Assembly: GCA_947165105.1 (NCBI GenBank)
Contig: CAMUZC010000003.1
Coordinates: forward strand, 1 to 63,836
Reading direction: 5' to 3'
Origin: an uncultured Lachnospiraceae bacterium
GTDB lineage: Bacteria > Bacillota_A > Clostridia > TANB77 > CAG-508
DNA: 63,836 nt
The notes beneath the pieces were generated by a model. It was not told the origin of the DNA. It saw nothing but the letters and a program-made list of their open reading frames with translations, and did no database searches. The first letter of the stretch is position 1, and each line of letters begins with the position of its first letter. Positions 18,842 through 27,363 of the stretch are shown here, one piece after another. Position numbers and translations under genes: made by a program.

Positions 18842-18845
18842 AACG

Positions 18846-19481
18846 ATGCAACTTGACGAAAGAGTGAAAAAAATTGCGGAAAACATAAATAAAAAATTAG
18901 AATTAAGAGGTGCATGGTTTTTTCAGTTAAAATTTGATTCCAATAATGAGTATAAATTATTGGAAATTGCACCACGTATAGCTGGTACAATGTGCTTACA
19001 TAGAAATACGGGGGTAAATTTTGAATTGATGAGTATTTATGATCGAATGGGATTTGATATTAATATAATTCAAAATGACTGTGAATTAGAAGTTGAAAGA
19101 GCATTGATTAACCGCTTTATCTTAAAATATGATTATGAAACAGTATATATTGATTTCGATGATACTATTATTAATAAAAACAAAGTAAACGAATTTGTAT
19201 TATTATTTTTATATCAATGTTTTAATAAAAACAAAAAAATAATTCTAATAACTAAGCATAAAGAAAAAATTATGGATTCTTTAAAAAAATTTAAGATTAA
19301 TGCAGAATTATTTGATTCAATAATTTCATTAAAAGAAGACGAACATAAGAAAAAATATATCGGACAAAAAGCTATTTTTATTGATGATTCATTTAGTGAA
19401 AGAAAGGAAGTTAAAGATAGTATTGGAATACCATGTTTCGATATTGATCAAATTGAATCATTAATTGACTGGAGAAATTAA
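18846..19481 (+). CDS. ATP-grasp C-terminal part fused to HAD-like phosphatase domain (frameshifted fragment)
   Basis: This frame continues the preceding gene after a one-base shift; the ATG at 18846 has no ribosome binding site, so it is not an independent gene. Residues 1-90 complete the ATP-grasp active site: FFQLKFD and LLEIAPRIAGT carry the metal-binding Glu and Arg/Asn-type positions. Residues 98-211 are a HAD-like domain: YIDFDDTI (DxDxT nucleophile motif), ITKH (motif II), KEDEHKKK (motif III Lys) and FIDDSF (motif IV). The restored product would be about 428 residues: ligase plus phosphatase. Either an assembly/sequencing error or a true mutation could explain the break. Confidence 0.8.
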   Translation: MQLDERVKKIAENINKKLELRGAWFFQLKFDSNNEYKLLEIAPRIAGTMCLHRNTGVNFELMSIYDRMGFDINIIQNDCELEVERALINRFILKYDYETVYIDFDDTIINKNKVNEFVLLFLYQCFNKNKKIILITKHKEKIMDSLKKFKINAELFDSIISLKEDEHKKKYIGQKAIFIDDSFSERKEVKDSIGIPCFDIDQIESLIDWRN

Positions 19482-19492
19482 GGAGGTTTAAA

Positions 19493-20362
19493 ATGAAAGG
19501 AATAATATTAGCTGGAGGAAAAGGAACAAGATTATATCCAATGACAATAAGTGTATCAAAGCAAATATTACCAATATATGATAAACCAATGATTTATTAT
19601 CCGTTATCAGTATTGTTAATGGCTGGAATAAAAGAAATTCTATTAATATCTACACCAAGAGATATTGGATTATATAAAGAGTTATTAGGTGATGGTTCTA
19701 AGATAGGAGTTAATTTAGAGTATAAGATTCAAGAAAAAGCAGCGGGAATTGGAGAAGCATTTATAATTGGAGAAGATTTTATACAAGGTGATAGTGTATG
19801 TCTTGTATTAGGAGATAATTTGTTCTTTGGACAATCTTTTTCAGATATATTAAAATCAGCTTCAAAATTAGAAAAAGGTGCATGTATAATGGCATATCCT
19901 ATAGAGAATCCAATTGATTTCGGAGTGGTCGAGTTTGATGAAGGATATAATGTTTTATCACTTGAAGAAAAACCAAAAATTCCAAAATCAAATTATGCAG
20001 TTCCTGGCTTGTATTTTTACGATAAAAATGTAGTTGAAATTGCAAAAAAACTTAAACCTTCATATAGAGGGGAATTAGAAATTACGGATATAAACAAAGA
20101 ATATTTGAAAAGAAATGAATTAAAAGCAATACCTTTGGGAAGGGGATTTGCTTGGTTAGACACAGGAACTCCAGCAGGAATGTTAAGCGCAAGTAATTTT
20201 GTGGCTACAGTTCAAGATAGGCAAGGATTTTATATTTCATGTATAGAAGAAATTGCATGGAGACAAGGATTTATTAGTGATGAACAATTGGAGAAAATAG
20301 GAAATGAATACAAAAAAGTAAATTATGGAAAATATCTACTAAATTTATTGAAGAGGAGATAA
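19493..20362 (+). CDS. rmlA: Glucose-1-phosphate thymidylyltransferase
   Basis: RmlA makes dTDP-glucose from dTTP and glucose 1-phosphate, the first step of dTDP-deoxysugar synthesis. The 289 residues match family length. Motifs: GIILAGGKGTRLYPMT (nucleotide-binding), SKQILPIYDKPMIYYPLS, LGDNLFFGQSF, EEKPKIPKSNYAVPGLYFYD and GRGFAWLDTGTP. The start ATG 19493 follows TAAGGAGG (19479-19486). It lies 2 bp from rmlB. rmlC and rmlD are not in the window, which with the VioA-like gene points to an amino-deoxysugar rather than rhamnose. Confidence 0.96.
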   Translation: MKGIILAGGKGTRLYPMTISVSKQILPIYDKPMIYYPLSVLLMAGIKEILLISTPRDIGLYKELLGDGSKIGVNLEYKIQEKAAGIGEAFIIGEDFIQGDSVCLVLGDNLFFGQSFSDILKSASKLEKGACIMAYPIENPIDFGVVEFDEGYNVLSLEEKPKIPKSNYAVPGLYFYDKNVVEIAKKLKPSYRGELEITDINKEYLKRNELKAIPLGRGFAWLDTGTPAGMLSASNFVATVQDRQGFYISCIEEIAWRQGFISDEQLEKIGNEYKKVNYGKYLLNLLKRR

Positions 20363-20364
20363 TC

Positions 20365-21330
20365 ATGAAAAATATATTAGTAACAGGAGCTGCAGGTTTT
20401 ATAGGAAGCAATTTTGCAGAGTTTATGGTAAATAAACACCCAGACTATAACATTATAGTTTTTGATAAATTAACATATGCAGGAAATATGGATAATCTAA
20501 AAAAGGTTATGGATAAAATTACTTTTGTACAAGGTGACATATGTGACCTAGAGAAAGTTACAGAAACATTTGAAAAATATAATATTGATTCAGTTGTTCA
20601 TTTTGCAGCAGAATCACATGTTGATAACAGCATTAAAACACCATTTATATTTACTCAAACAAATGTAATTGGAACACATACATTATTAGAAGTTGCAAAA
20701 AGAATTTGGGGAGAAGGTTCAGCGAACAAATTTGTACATATTTCGACAGATGAAGTGTATGGTACATTAGGTGAAGAAGGATATTTTACAGAGAAATCTC
20801 CAATTCAACCAAATTCACCATATTCAGCATCAAAAGCTGGTTCAGATTTAGTTGCTTTAGCATATCATGAAACATTTAAAATGAATGTAACTGTAACTAA
20901 TTGTTCAAATAACTATGGACCATATCAACACAATGAAAAATTAATTCCACATATGATTAAATTAGCTTTAAATGATGAAAAACTACCAGTATATGGACAA
21001 GGTTTAAACATTCGTGATTGGCTATATGTTGAAGATCATTGTGAAGCAATCGATCTAGTATTACATAATGGAAAAGCTGGTGAAAGATATAACATAGGTG
21101 GACACAACGAAAAAAGAAATATTGAAATTGTAAAATTAATATTAAAGCATTTAGGAAAACCAGAAAGTTTGATTACTTATGTAGAAGACAGAAAAGGGCA
21201 TGATTATAGATATGCTATAGATCCTACAAAAATTAAAAACGAATTAGGCTGGGAACCAAAAACAAAATTTGAAGATGGAATTGTTAAAACAATAGATTGG
21301 TATTTAGAAAACAAAGATTGGCTAAAATAA
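20365..21330 (+). CDS. rmlB: dTDP-glucose 4,6-dehydratase
   Basis: RmlB converts dTDP-glucose to dTDP-4-keto-6-deoxyglucose using bound NAD. It is an extended short-chain dehydrogenase of 321 residues with GAAGFIGSNF (NAD loop), the dinucleotide-edge FAAESHVDNSI, ISTDEVYGTLG (with the Asp/Glu pair of the dehydratase), YSASKAG (YxxxK catalytic) and NCSNNYGPYQ. RNIEIVKLIL and the GHDYRYAID segment are typical of the C-terminal substrate domain. Its product is the substrate expected for the VioA-like aminotransferase at 15889. Confidence 0.96.
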   Translation: MKNILVTGAAGFIGSNFAEFMVNKHPDYNIIVFDKLTYAGNMDNLKKVMDKITFVQGDICDLEKVTETFEKYNIDSVVHFAAESHVDNSIKTPFIFTQTNVIGTHTLLEVAKRIWGEGSANKFVHISTDEVYGTLGEEGYFTEKSPIQPNSPYSASKAGSDLVALAYHETFKMNVTVTNCSNNYGPYQHNEKLIPHMIKLALNDEKLPVYGQGLNIRDWLYVEDHCEAIDLVLHNGKAGERYNIGGHNEKRNIEIVKLILKHLGKPESLITYVEDRKGHDYRYAIDPTKIKNELGWEPKTKFEDGIVKTIDWYLENKDWLK

Positions 21331-21380
21331 CAAGTATTTGCTAGAATATGTAATTAAAATTTAAAGAGAGGTGAAACCCT

Positions 21381-22490
21381 ATGTGGGGAGATATATCAAT
21401 AGCGTTTTTACTGGCTTTTGTAACAGCGTTTGTAGTTACACCATACACAATTAGATTAGCTAAAAAGGTAGGAGCAATAGACATACCAGAAAAAAGAAGA
21501 ATTAATGAAGAACCAATACCACGTCTAGGTGGAATTGCAGTAATTGTAGGTTTTTTGCTATCATGTACTTACCTATTAATAATAATGACATTAGAAAAAA
21601 CGTTTTTTCCGTTTAGTGAAGAACAATATTTTCGTAAATTAATGGGATTATTAATAGGAATAATAGTTTTAGCGGTATTTTGTTTTATTGATGATGTAAA
21701 AGGTCTTCCAGCTATAATTAAGTTAGCCGGACAAATTATTGCAGCAGTTGTTGTAGTTTCCTTTGGTATACAAATAGATAATATTAATATTCCTTTTCTT
21801 GAACAAACTTTAAATATAGAAAACAACATCTACATCTACATCTTATCAATCTGTTGGATAGTAGGAATAACAAACGCAATTAATCTAATAGACGGCCTAG
21901 ATGGTTTATCATCAGGAATAACGCTAATATCATGTTTTTCATTAATCATAGTATTCACAATGAATCAATCACCAATAATAGCAATTATATTAATAACTGC
22001 ACTAGCAGGAGCAATTGTTGGATTTCTTCCATACAATTTTAATCCAGCCAAAACATTCATAGGTGATACAGGAGCTCAGTTCTTAGGGTTTTCACTAGCT
22101 GTAATATCAATACTAGGAACAGCTAAAACATATACATTATTAGTGTTAATCTCACCACTAATAATATTAGCAATACCTATTGCAGATACATTATTTGCAA
22201 TAATAAGAAGAATCATCAAAGGGCATTCTATTAAAGCTATTTTTTCACCAGACACTGGACATTTACATCATAAATTAATGAAACATGGTTATACACAAAA
22301 ACAGGCAGTATTAATACTATATGGAATAAGTGCATGCCTAGGTATGTTCGCAATCATTCTACTAGAAAGTGGAATTTGGAAGGCAATTTCATTTGCTTTA
22401 ATGATAATTGCAGTAATTGCAATCGGATATAAAGATTTCTTTAAAGTAAGAAGTAATAAAGACGAAAAAAAGAAGAATAATAATATATAA
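21381..22490 (+). CDS. Undecaprenyl-phosphate sugar-1-phosphate transferase (WecA/TagO/MraY family)
   Basis: It transfers a HexNAc-1-phosphate from a UDP-sugar to undecaprenyl phosphate, starting synthesis of a lipid-linked polymer. The 369-residue polytopic protein has about 11 TM segments and the family's cytoplasmic motifs: IDIPEKRRINEEPIPRLGG, FIDDVKGL (DDxxG), NLIDGLDGLSSG (NxxxxDGLDGL) and FIGDTGAQFLGF, and PDTGHLHHKL near the end (HxHH-type WecA/TagO sugar site). The HLHH motif favours WecA/TagO over MraY. ATG 21381 follows AGAGAGGTGA. It probably primes the glycan made by this locus or wall teichoic acid. Confidence 0.9.
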   Translation: MWGDISIAFLLAFVTAFVVTPYTIRLAKKVGAIDIPEKRRINEEPIPRLGGIAVIVGFLLSCTYLLIIMTLEKTFFPFSEEQYFRKLMGLLIGIIVLAVFCFIDDVKGLPAIIKLAGQIIAAVVVVSFGIQIDNINIPFLEQTLNIENNIYIYILSICWIVGITNAINLIDGLDGLSSGITLISCFSLIIVFTMNQSPIIAIILITALAGAIVGFLPYNFNPAKTFIGDTGAQFLGFSLAVISILGTAKTYTLLVLISPLIILAIPIADTLFAIIRRIIKGHSIKAIFSPDTGHLHHKLMKHGYTQKQAVLILYGISACLGMFAIILLESGIWKAISFALMIIAVIAIGYKDFFKVRSNKDEKKKNNNI

Positions 22491-22511
22491 AATTATATAA
22501 GAGGTAAATAA

Positions 22512-24506
22512 ATGAATAATATAAAAGATATTGAAGAAAGTTCAATCTCAAAAGAAAAAGATAGTAACTCTGATATAATAGAAAATATTAAAGATAATAA
22601 TGAAAATAAATTTGTGGGAAAGGGTAGTAAAGTATTTAATAAACTAATAGAAATATTACTAACCTCAAGAATATTTGTAGTAATAGTAGGAATTATGTTA
22701 GTTCTAAAAACTGTATTTCTATATAAAATGGCAATTTTTTATCATAAGCCAATAGAAAAAGAATATATCGACATGATAATAGCATTTGTTAGCATTCTAC
22801 TTACAATTCCAATGCTCTTAAAAGGAAAAGTACGTATTTGGATAACACTTCTATTTGATTTGTTGATAAGTATATTACTATTCATTAATGAACTATATTA
22901 TTCATATTCATCAAATTTGGTATCTGTATCACAGATATCAAATTTGCAATATGGGAAAGAAATTTCAGCGGCATTACCAAATTTAATACATATATGGCAC
23001 TTTATATATTTTGCAGACATAGTATTGCTTTTAATATTTTTCTTGTCCAATAGAAAAAAAGTTGTTAAAATATCTAGATGGTTTTATATACCTGGAATTA
23101 TATATGCTGTAGTGATGCTTAATTGGATAGGAAAAATAAATGATACTTGGTTAGTAAAAGCACAAGAACATCAATACAACAAAATACAACAAATAGAGGC
23201 ATCAAGTATATATGGATATCATTATTTAGATATAAAAAACAATCTAAATATGAAGAAAAATGTAAAATATAAAAATAAAAAATCAATGATGCAAGCATAT
23301 GAAGAACTTATGACTTCATATGATGAAAAATACCCATTAAAATATGATTTTAGAGGAATTGCAGCAGATAAAAATGTAATAATAGTTCAATTAGAATCAG
23401 TACAAAACTTTGTCGCAAATAGAAAGATTAATGGAAAAGAGATAACGCCAAATTTAAATAAATTTCTAAAAGAAAATATTGAATTTACAAATATGCAAAA
23501 TCAAAGCTATTCTACAACTGCTGATTCTGAATTCACAGTGATGAATTCGCTTTATCCATTAGAAAATGGAATGTCATATGCTCAATATTCTTCAAATGAT
23601 TATAACAATATATATTCTAATTTTAAGAAAAACGAATATTCAACAACATATATACATGGTAATGTTGGTTCTTTCTGGAATAGGGAGGCTGTATATTCAA
23701 GATTACCAATAGATCATCTATATTTTGATAATATTTTCGATGAAGATACAGAGAGAATAAATGGATATATATCTGATGAAGAAGTATATAGAAGAATGGT
23801 TGAAGAAATGAAAAGCTATGATGGTAAGTTCTTTGTAAATATAATTGCAGCTTCATCACACACAGCTTTTGATTTACCAGGTATTAGAGATAAAGAACGT
23901 AAAGTAAACATAGATGTTGGAGATTTTAACAGAGAACTATATTATGGACATTATTTAGAAGCAGTTAATTATGCAGATTATGCATTTGGAATATTCATAG
24001 ATGAACTAAAAAAAGCAGGACTATATGATGATACAGTTATTTTAGTATACGGAGATCATGCAGGTTTACAAATGTATAACTGGGAGATGCAAGATTTCAT
24101 AAGGGAAATAAACCCATCTTTAAACGATATACAAACTCAAATAAATTACACAAATATTTTGTGCGGTTTGAAAATACCAGGTGTTGAACATATGGTAATT
24201 GATAAACCAACAAGCAAAATAGATATGAAACCAACTTTAATGGAAATATGCGGAATTGAAGATGAATTCTCACTTGGTAGAAGCGTATTTTCAAGTAAAG
24301 ATTTTGTTTGCATAAATAATGGTAAAATTATTACAGATAAATATTTCTATGATGGAGATTGGTATTTGATTGAGAATGGAGAAAAACTTAATTTAGAAAA
24401 TATGCCAGAAGAGGAAGTCGAAAAACTTAACTATTATTGTGAATGCTTACAAAAAGAACTTGATATTTCTTTGTCAACGAATATTTTGAATTTGCTGAAG
24501 AAATAA
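22512..24506 (+). CDS. LtaS-type phosphoglycerol transferase (sulfatase superfamily)
   Basis: A 664-residue protein with a cytoplasmic N-terminal tail of about 50 residues, five TM segments (about 55-240) and an extracellular sulfatase-fold domain from about residue 285. Key elements: VQLESVQNF (metal Glu), SYSTTADSEFTVMNSLYP with the nucleophilic Thr as in LtaS, YIHGNVGSFWNR, FFVNIIAASSHTAF and YGDHAG (metal Asp/His). LtaS enzymes move glycerol-phosphate from phosphatidylglycerol onto lipoteichoic acid or other glycans on the outer surface. At the end of this locus it may decorate the exported polymer. TAATTATAAA follows its stop, then a dispersed repeat. Confidence 0.88.
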   Translation: MNNIKDIEESSISKEKDSNSDIIENIKDNNENKFVGKGSKVFNKLIEILLTSRIFVVIVGIMLVLKTVFLYKMAIFYHKPIEKEYIDMIIAFVSILLTIPMLLKGKVRIWITLLFDLLISILLFINELYYSYSSNLVSVSQISNLQYGKEISAALPNLIHIWHFIYFADIVLLLIFFLSNRKKVVKISRWFYIPGIIYAVVMLNWIGKINDTWLVKAQEHQYNKIQQIEASSIYGYHYLDIKNNLNMKKNVKYKNKKSMMQAYEELMTSYDEKYPLKYDFRGIAADKNVIIVQLESVQNFVANRKINGKEITPNLNKFLKENIEFTNMQNQSYSTTADSEFTVMNSLYPLENGMSYAQYSSNDYNNIYSNFKKNEYSTTYIHGNVGSFWNREAVYSRLPIDHLYFDNIFDEDTERINGYISDEEVYRRMVEEMKSYDGKFFVNIIAASSHTAFDLPGIRDKERKVNIDVGDFNRELYYGHYLEAVNYADYAFGIFIDELKKAGLYDDTVILVYGDHAGLQMYNWEMQDFIREINPSLNDIQTQINYTNILCGLKIPGVEHMVIDKPTSKIDMKPTLMEICGIEDEFSLGRSVFSSKDFVCINNGKIITDKYFYDGDWYLIENGEKLNLENMPEEEVEKLNYYCECLQKELDISLSTNILNLLKK

Positions 24507-24510
24507 TTAT

Positions 24511-24566
24511 AAATTGAGGACGGTTCCTAGTTTTCAGAAATTGAAAAAAAGACCGTCCAAAATTTT
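24511..24566 (+). repeat. Dispersed GGACGG palindrome, copy 1 (ruvB leader)
   Basis: An inverted repeat with arms AAATTGAGGACGGT (24511-24524) and ACCGTCCAAAATTT (24552-24565), two mismatched positions. The CCGTCC half lies about 10 nt before the ruvB ribosome binding site. It is a member of the same family as the copies at 27244, 29926, 35667, 43008, 52136 and 63661. Confidence 0.75.
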
Positions 24567-24584
24567 AAAAAGGAGGAAACACAA

Positions 24585-25595
24585 ATGGAAGAAGATAGAT
24601 TGATCAGACCCGAATTAGGTGATTTCAGCGAAGAAAAACTTGAAACATCACTAAGACCACGATTTTTGGATGAATATATAGGTCAATCAAAAGTAAAAGA
24701 AAATATGAAAATCTATATTGAAGCAGCCAAAAAAAGAAAAGAGCCATTAGATCATGTTCTATTATATGGACCTCCAGGATTGGGAAAAACTACTTTAGCC
24801 AATATCATTTCAAATGAAATGAACTCTAACATAAAAGTTACATCAGGACCAGCAATTGAGAAGGCAGGGGATTTAGCAGCCTTATTAACAAACTTGCAAG
24901 AATTTGATGTATTATTTATAGATGAAATTCACCGTTTAAATAAAAATGTAGAAGAGATTCTATATCCAGCTTTAGAAGATTTTACATTAGATATTGTAAT
25001 AGGAAAAGGCCCAACAGCTAAATCAATTAGAATAGATTTACCAAAATTTACATTAATTGGAGCAACAACAAAAGCGGGAACACTATCAACACCATTAAGA
25101 GATAGATTCGGAATTGTTGATAGATTAGAACTATATAATGTAGAGGATTTATCATTTATAGTTAAACGTTCAGCTAGTATTTTAGGAATAGGAATTGATA
25201 AAGAATCAGCAATAGAGATAGCAAGACGTTCAAGAGGTACTCCTAGAATTGCAAACAGATTATTAAAACGTGTTCGTGATTATGCAGCAGTTTTAGGTGA
25301 TGGGGATATTGATTTAAAAGTTACGAAGACAGCATTAAATCGTTTAGAAATAGATGAAATGGGGCTTGATGAGATAGATAGAAAATTACTAGATGTAATG
25401 ATTTCGAAATATGCAGGAAGACCAGTTGGAATTGATACTTTAGCTACAACTATTGGAGAAGAAGTTGAAACATTGGAAGATGTATATGAGCCTTATTTGA
25501 TTCAAATTGGATTTATATCTAGAACTATTAGAGGAAGGATTCCGTTGCCAGCGGCATATGAACATTTGGGGTATCCAGTACAACAAAGTTTATAA
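24585..25595 (+). CDS. ruvB: Holliday junction branch migration DNA helicase RuvB
   Basis: RuvB is the hexameric AAA+ motor that, with RuvA, drives branch migration of Holliday junctions. The 336 residues contain [18 protein letters not shown], Walker [13 protein letters not shown], Walker [11 protein letters not shown], sensor [20 protein letters not shown], sensor [20 protein letters not shown] and the C-terminal winged helix ending in [13 protein letters not shown]. All catalytic elements are intact. It starts at ATG 24585 behind AAAGGAGG. It is alone here; ruvA is not in the window. A bidirectional terminator follows directly. Confidence 0.97.
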   Translation: MEEDRLIRPELGDFSEEKLETSLRPRFLDEYIGQSKVKENMKIYIEAAKKRKEPLDHVLLYGPPGLGKTTLANIISNEMNSNIKVTSGPAIEKAGDLAALLTNLQEFDVLFIDEIHRLNKNVEEILYPALEDFTLDIVIGKGPTAKSIRIDLPKFTLIGATTKAGTLSTPLRDRFGIVDRLELYNVEDLSFIVKRSASILGIGIDKESAIEIARRSRGTPRIANRLLKRVRDYAAVLGDGDIDLKVTKTALNRLEIDEMGLDEIDRKLLDVMISKYAGRPVGIDTLATTIGEEVETLEDVYEPYLIQIGFISRTIRGRIPLPAAYEHLGYPVQQSL

Positions 25596-25602
25596 TAAAA
25601 AG

Positions 25603-25634
25603 AAAAGATTTAGCAAAAAAGCTAAATCTTTTTT
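25603..25634. terminator. Bidirectional terminator between ruvB and the GH57 gene
   Basis: AAAAGATTTAGC (25603-25614), a six-A loop, and GCTAAATCTTTTTT (25621-25634). The T-run serves ruvB and the matching A-run serves the minus-strand gene, whose stop codon overlaps the right arm. Confidence 0.88.
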
Positions 25635-27222
25635 AATAATAAACTTTAAAATCAATGTCCTCAAAAATACAATCTTGTCTCTCAACATATTCCAAAAAAT
25701 TCTCATCAATCGTACCATTCATAAGTTCATCATAAAATCTGTTAAACCTACCAACATGGTCTTTAATCCTCTTTTTAGCGTAATCAACCATAGTTCCATT
25801 CGTAATAATGAACAACCAATCACTACTTTGAGCAAGTAAAACCTCTCTAGCACATTGATTTAAAATACGAATTTTCAATTTGTCGGTTTCATTGTAAAAA
25901 GTATGAGCCAATTCAACCATTTTATCTCCAATATGATGCAAATGCCTATGAGCATAATCATTAGATCCATTAAGCCACACTTCGCTATAACCATTCGCAC
26001 CCCAGCTAGACCTACATGGTTGACATTCCTGCATTAAAGGGAACTTATCAATATACTCACCGGGAGTAATTAATTCAAAATTAGATTTATTATAATAAAT
26101 TTTCTTGAACAATATATATAACCAATAAGGACCTTCATACCACCAATGACCATATAACTCGGCATCATAAGGACACAAAATAATAGGAGGATTTTGTGTA
26201 TATTTACTAGCATAGTTAATTTGAGCTGTTCTGCTATCAAAAAAGTGTCCAGCCTGTTTTTCAGCAGAATCTTTAGCCCACTGAACATTATAATAATCTT
26301 TTTCTTCAGTTTTTCCAGTAATACGATAATATTTAATACCAGTGTGAACCCTAACACCATTATGAGCAATATAAGGCTTTATATAATCATAATCAGCTTC
26401 ATAACCAATATCTCTATAAAATTCACGATAATTAAAATCTCCTGGATATCCAATTTCAGAACTCCACACTTGTCTAGAAGACTCAATGTCTCTACCAAAA
26501 GCAACTACACCATTAGGAGAAACAATTGGAGCAAAAGTTCCAAATAGGGGAGCAGGATTGGCATATAAAATTCCATGTGATTCAGTAATTATATATTGAA
26601 TTCCAAACTCTTTTAGATATTTATCAGCTTCAGGAACATAGCCACATTCAGGAAGCCAAATTCCTCTGGGTTTTTTACCTAAATATTTTTCATAAGTTTG
26701 AACTCCAACAGCAATTTGAGCTCTAACAGTTTGTTCGGTGGTATATAAAATAGGAAAATAACCATGCGTAGCTCCACAAGTAATTATTTCCAAAACGCCA
26801 ATATCTTGAAAATGTTTAAAACCATTTATTAAATTACAATTATATTTATCTCTAAAAATCCTTAAATCATTGGAATATCTATTAAAATAATATTTAGCAA
26901 GATTATTTACGCGCTCATCATATTTAGTTCTTTCAATTTCTTTTTCAGCTAATTCAATGTGTTGATTTAAATATTTTATATACCTTTGTTGCAATAGTTC
27001 ATTTGCGAGCATGCACAAAAGAGGGGGAGTAAGTGACATTGTAATTCTGAAATCAACGCCTTCATTAACAAGTAATTCGAAATTCGTTAACAACGGAATA
27101 TATGTTTCTGAAATAGCTTCGAATAGCCATTGCTCTTCTAAATAATCTTCACTTTCTGGATGGTGTATAAAAGGTAAATGTGCATGTAAAACAAAGCTTA
27201 CGTATCCTTTTGTATCGCTCAT
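25633..27222 (-). CDS. Glycoside hydrolase family 57, 1,4-alpha-glucan branching enzyme-like (DUF1957)
   Basis: A 529-residue GH57 protein. The N-terminus YVSFVLHAHLPFIHHPE is the family start. GIWLPECGY holds the expected catalytic nucleophile (Glu about 192), and CPYDAELYGHWWYEGP the general acid/base (Asp about 353). The C-terminal helical DUF1957 region ends with SSDWLFIITNGTM, typical of GH57 branching enzymes. These form alpha-1,6 branches in glycogen-like glucans. Start ATG 27222 follows AAAGGAAG; a longer frame to 27276 would translate the repeat at 27244 and is rejected. The DUF4912 gene behind it and the divergent GT4 gene complete an alpha-glucan group. Confidence 0.88.
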   Translation of the reverse strand: MSDTKGYVSFVLHAHLPFIHHPESEDYLEEQWLFEAISETYIPLLTNFELLVNEGVDFRITMSLTPPLLCMLANELLQQRYIKYLNQHIELAEKEIERTKYDERVNNLAKYYFNRYSNDLRIFRDKYNCNLINGFKHFQDIGVLEIITCGATHGYFPILYTTEQTVRAQIAVGVQTYEKYLGKKPRGIWLPECGYVPEADKYLKEFGIQYIITESHGILYANPAPLFGTFAPIVSPNGVVAFGRDIESSRQVWSSEIGYPGDFNYREFYRDIGYEADYDYIKPYIAHNGVRVHTGIKYYRITGKTEEKDYYNVQWAKDSAEKQAGHFFDSRTAQINYASKYTQNPPIILCPYDAELYGHWWYEGPYWLYILFKKIYYNKSNFELITPGEYIDKFPLMQECQPCRSSWGANGYSEVWLNGSNDYAHRHLHHIGDKMVELAHTFYNETDKLKIRILNQCAREVLLAQSSDWLFIITNGTMVDYAKKRIKDHVGRFNRFYDELMNGTIDENFLEYVERQDCIFEDIDFKVYY

Positions 27223-27243
27223 AGAATTTCTTCCTTTCTGTTT

Positions 27244-27274
27244 GAGACAATTGGGGACGGTCTTTTTTTGTCTC
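27244..27274 (-). repeat. Dispersed GAGAC...GTCTC repeat, copy 2 (GH57 leader)
   Basis: A 31-nt unit beginning GAGACAATTGGGGACGG and ending TTGTCTC on the plus strand. Read in the direction of the GH57 gene it ends CCGTCCCCAATTGTCTC, 6 nt before the ribosome binding site. The unit is itself a hairpin through GAGACAA/TTGTCTC. Confidence 0.8.
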
Positions 27275-27307
27275 ATTATTGAGAATGTTAAGGGATTGCC
27301 TTTTCAA

Positions 27308-27344
27308 TAAAAAAAGGAAATTAGGTACGCTTACCAAATTTCCT
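27308..27344 (-). terminator. Rho-independent terminator of the DUF4912 gene
   Basis: Arms AGGAAATT-A-GGTA (27315-27327) and TACC-A-AATTTCCT (27332-27344) enclose CGCT. The plus-strand A-run at 27308-27315 is the U-tract for minus-strand transcripts. It separates the DUF4912 gene from the GH57 gene, so the latter needs its own promoter in the short space downstream. Confidence 0.8.
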
Positions 27345-27363
27345 AAAATGTATTTCGTCCTAT

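Noticed and set aside
18538..18990. Minus-strand open frame across the frameshift site
   Set aside because: It is antisense to clear ATP-grasp motifs and has no recognisable product; the frameshift explanation joins the plus-strand frames with one base.
19493..21330. A dTDP-rhamnose operon
   Set aside because: Only rmlA and rmlB are present; rmlC and rmlD are absent from the window and an aminotransferase of VioA type is present instead.
26194..26547. Plus-strand open frame inside the GH57 gene
   Set aside because: Shadow of a conserved coding region; no ribosome binding site, and the product is an Ile/Ser-rich nonsense composition.
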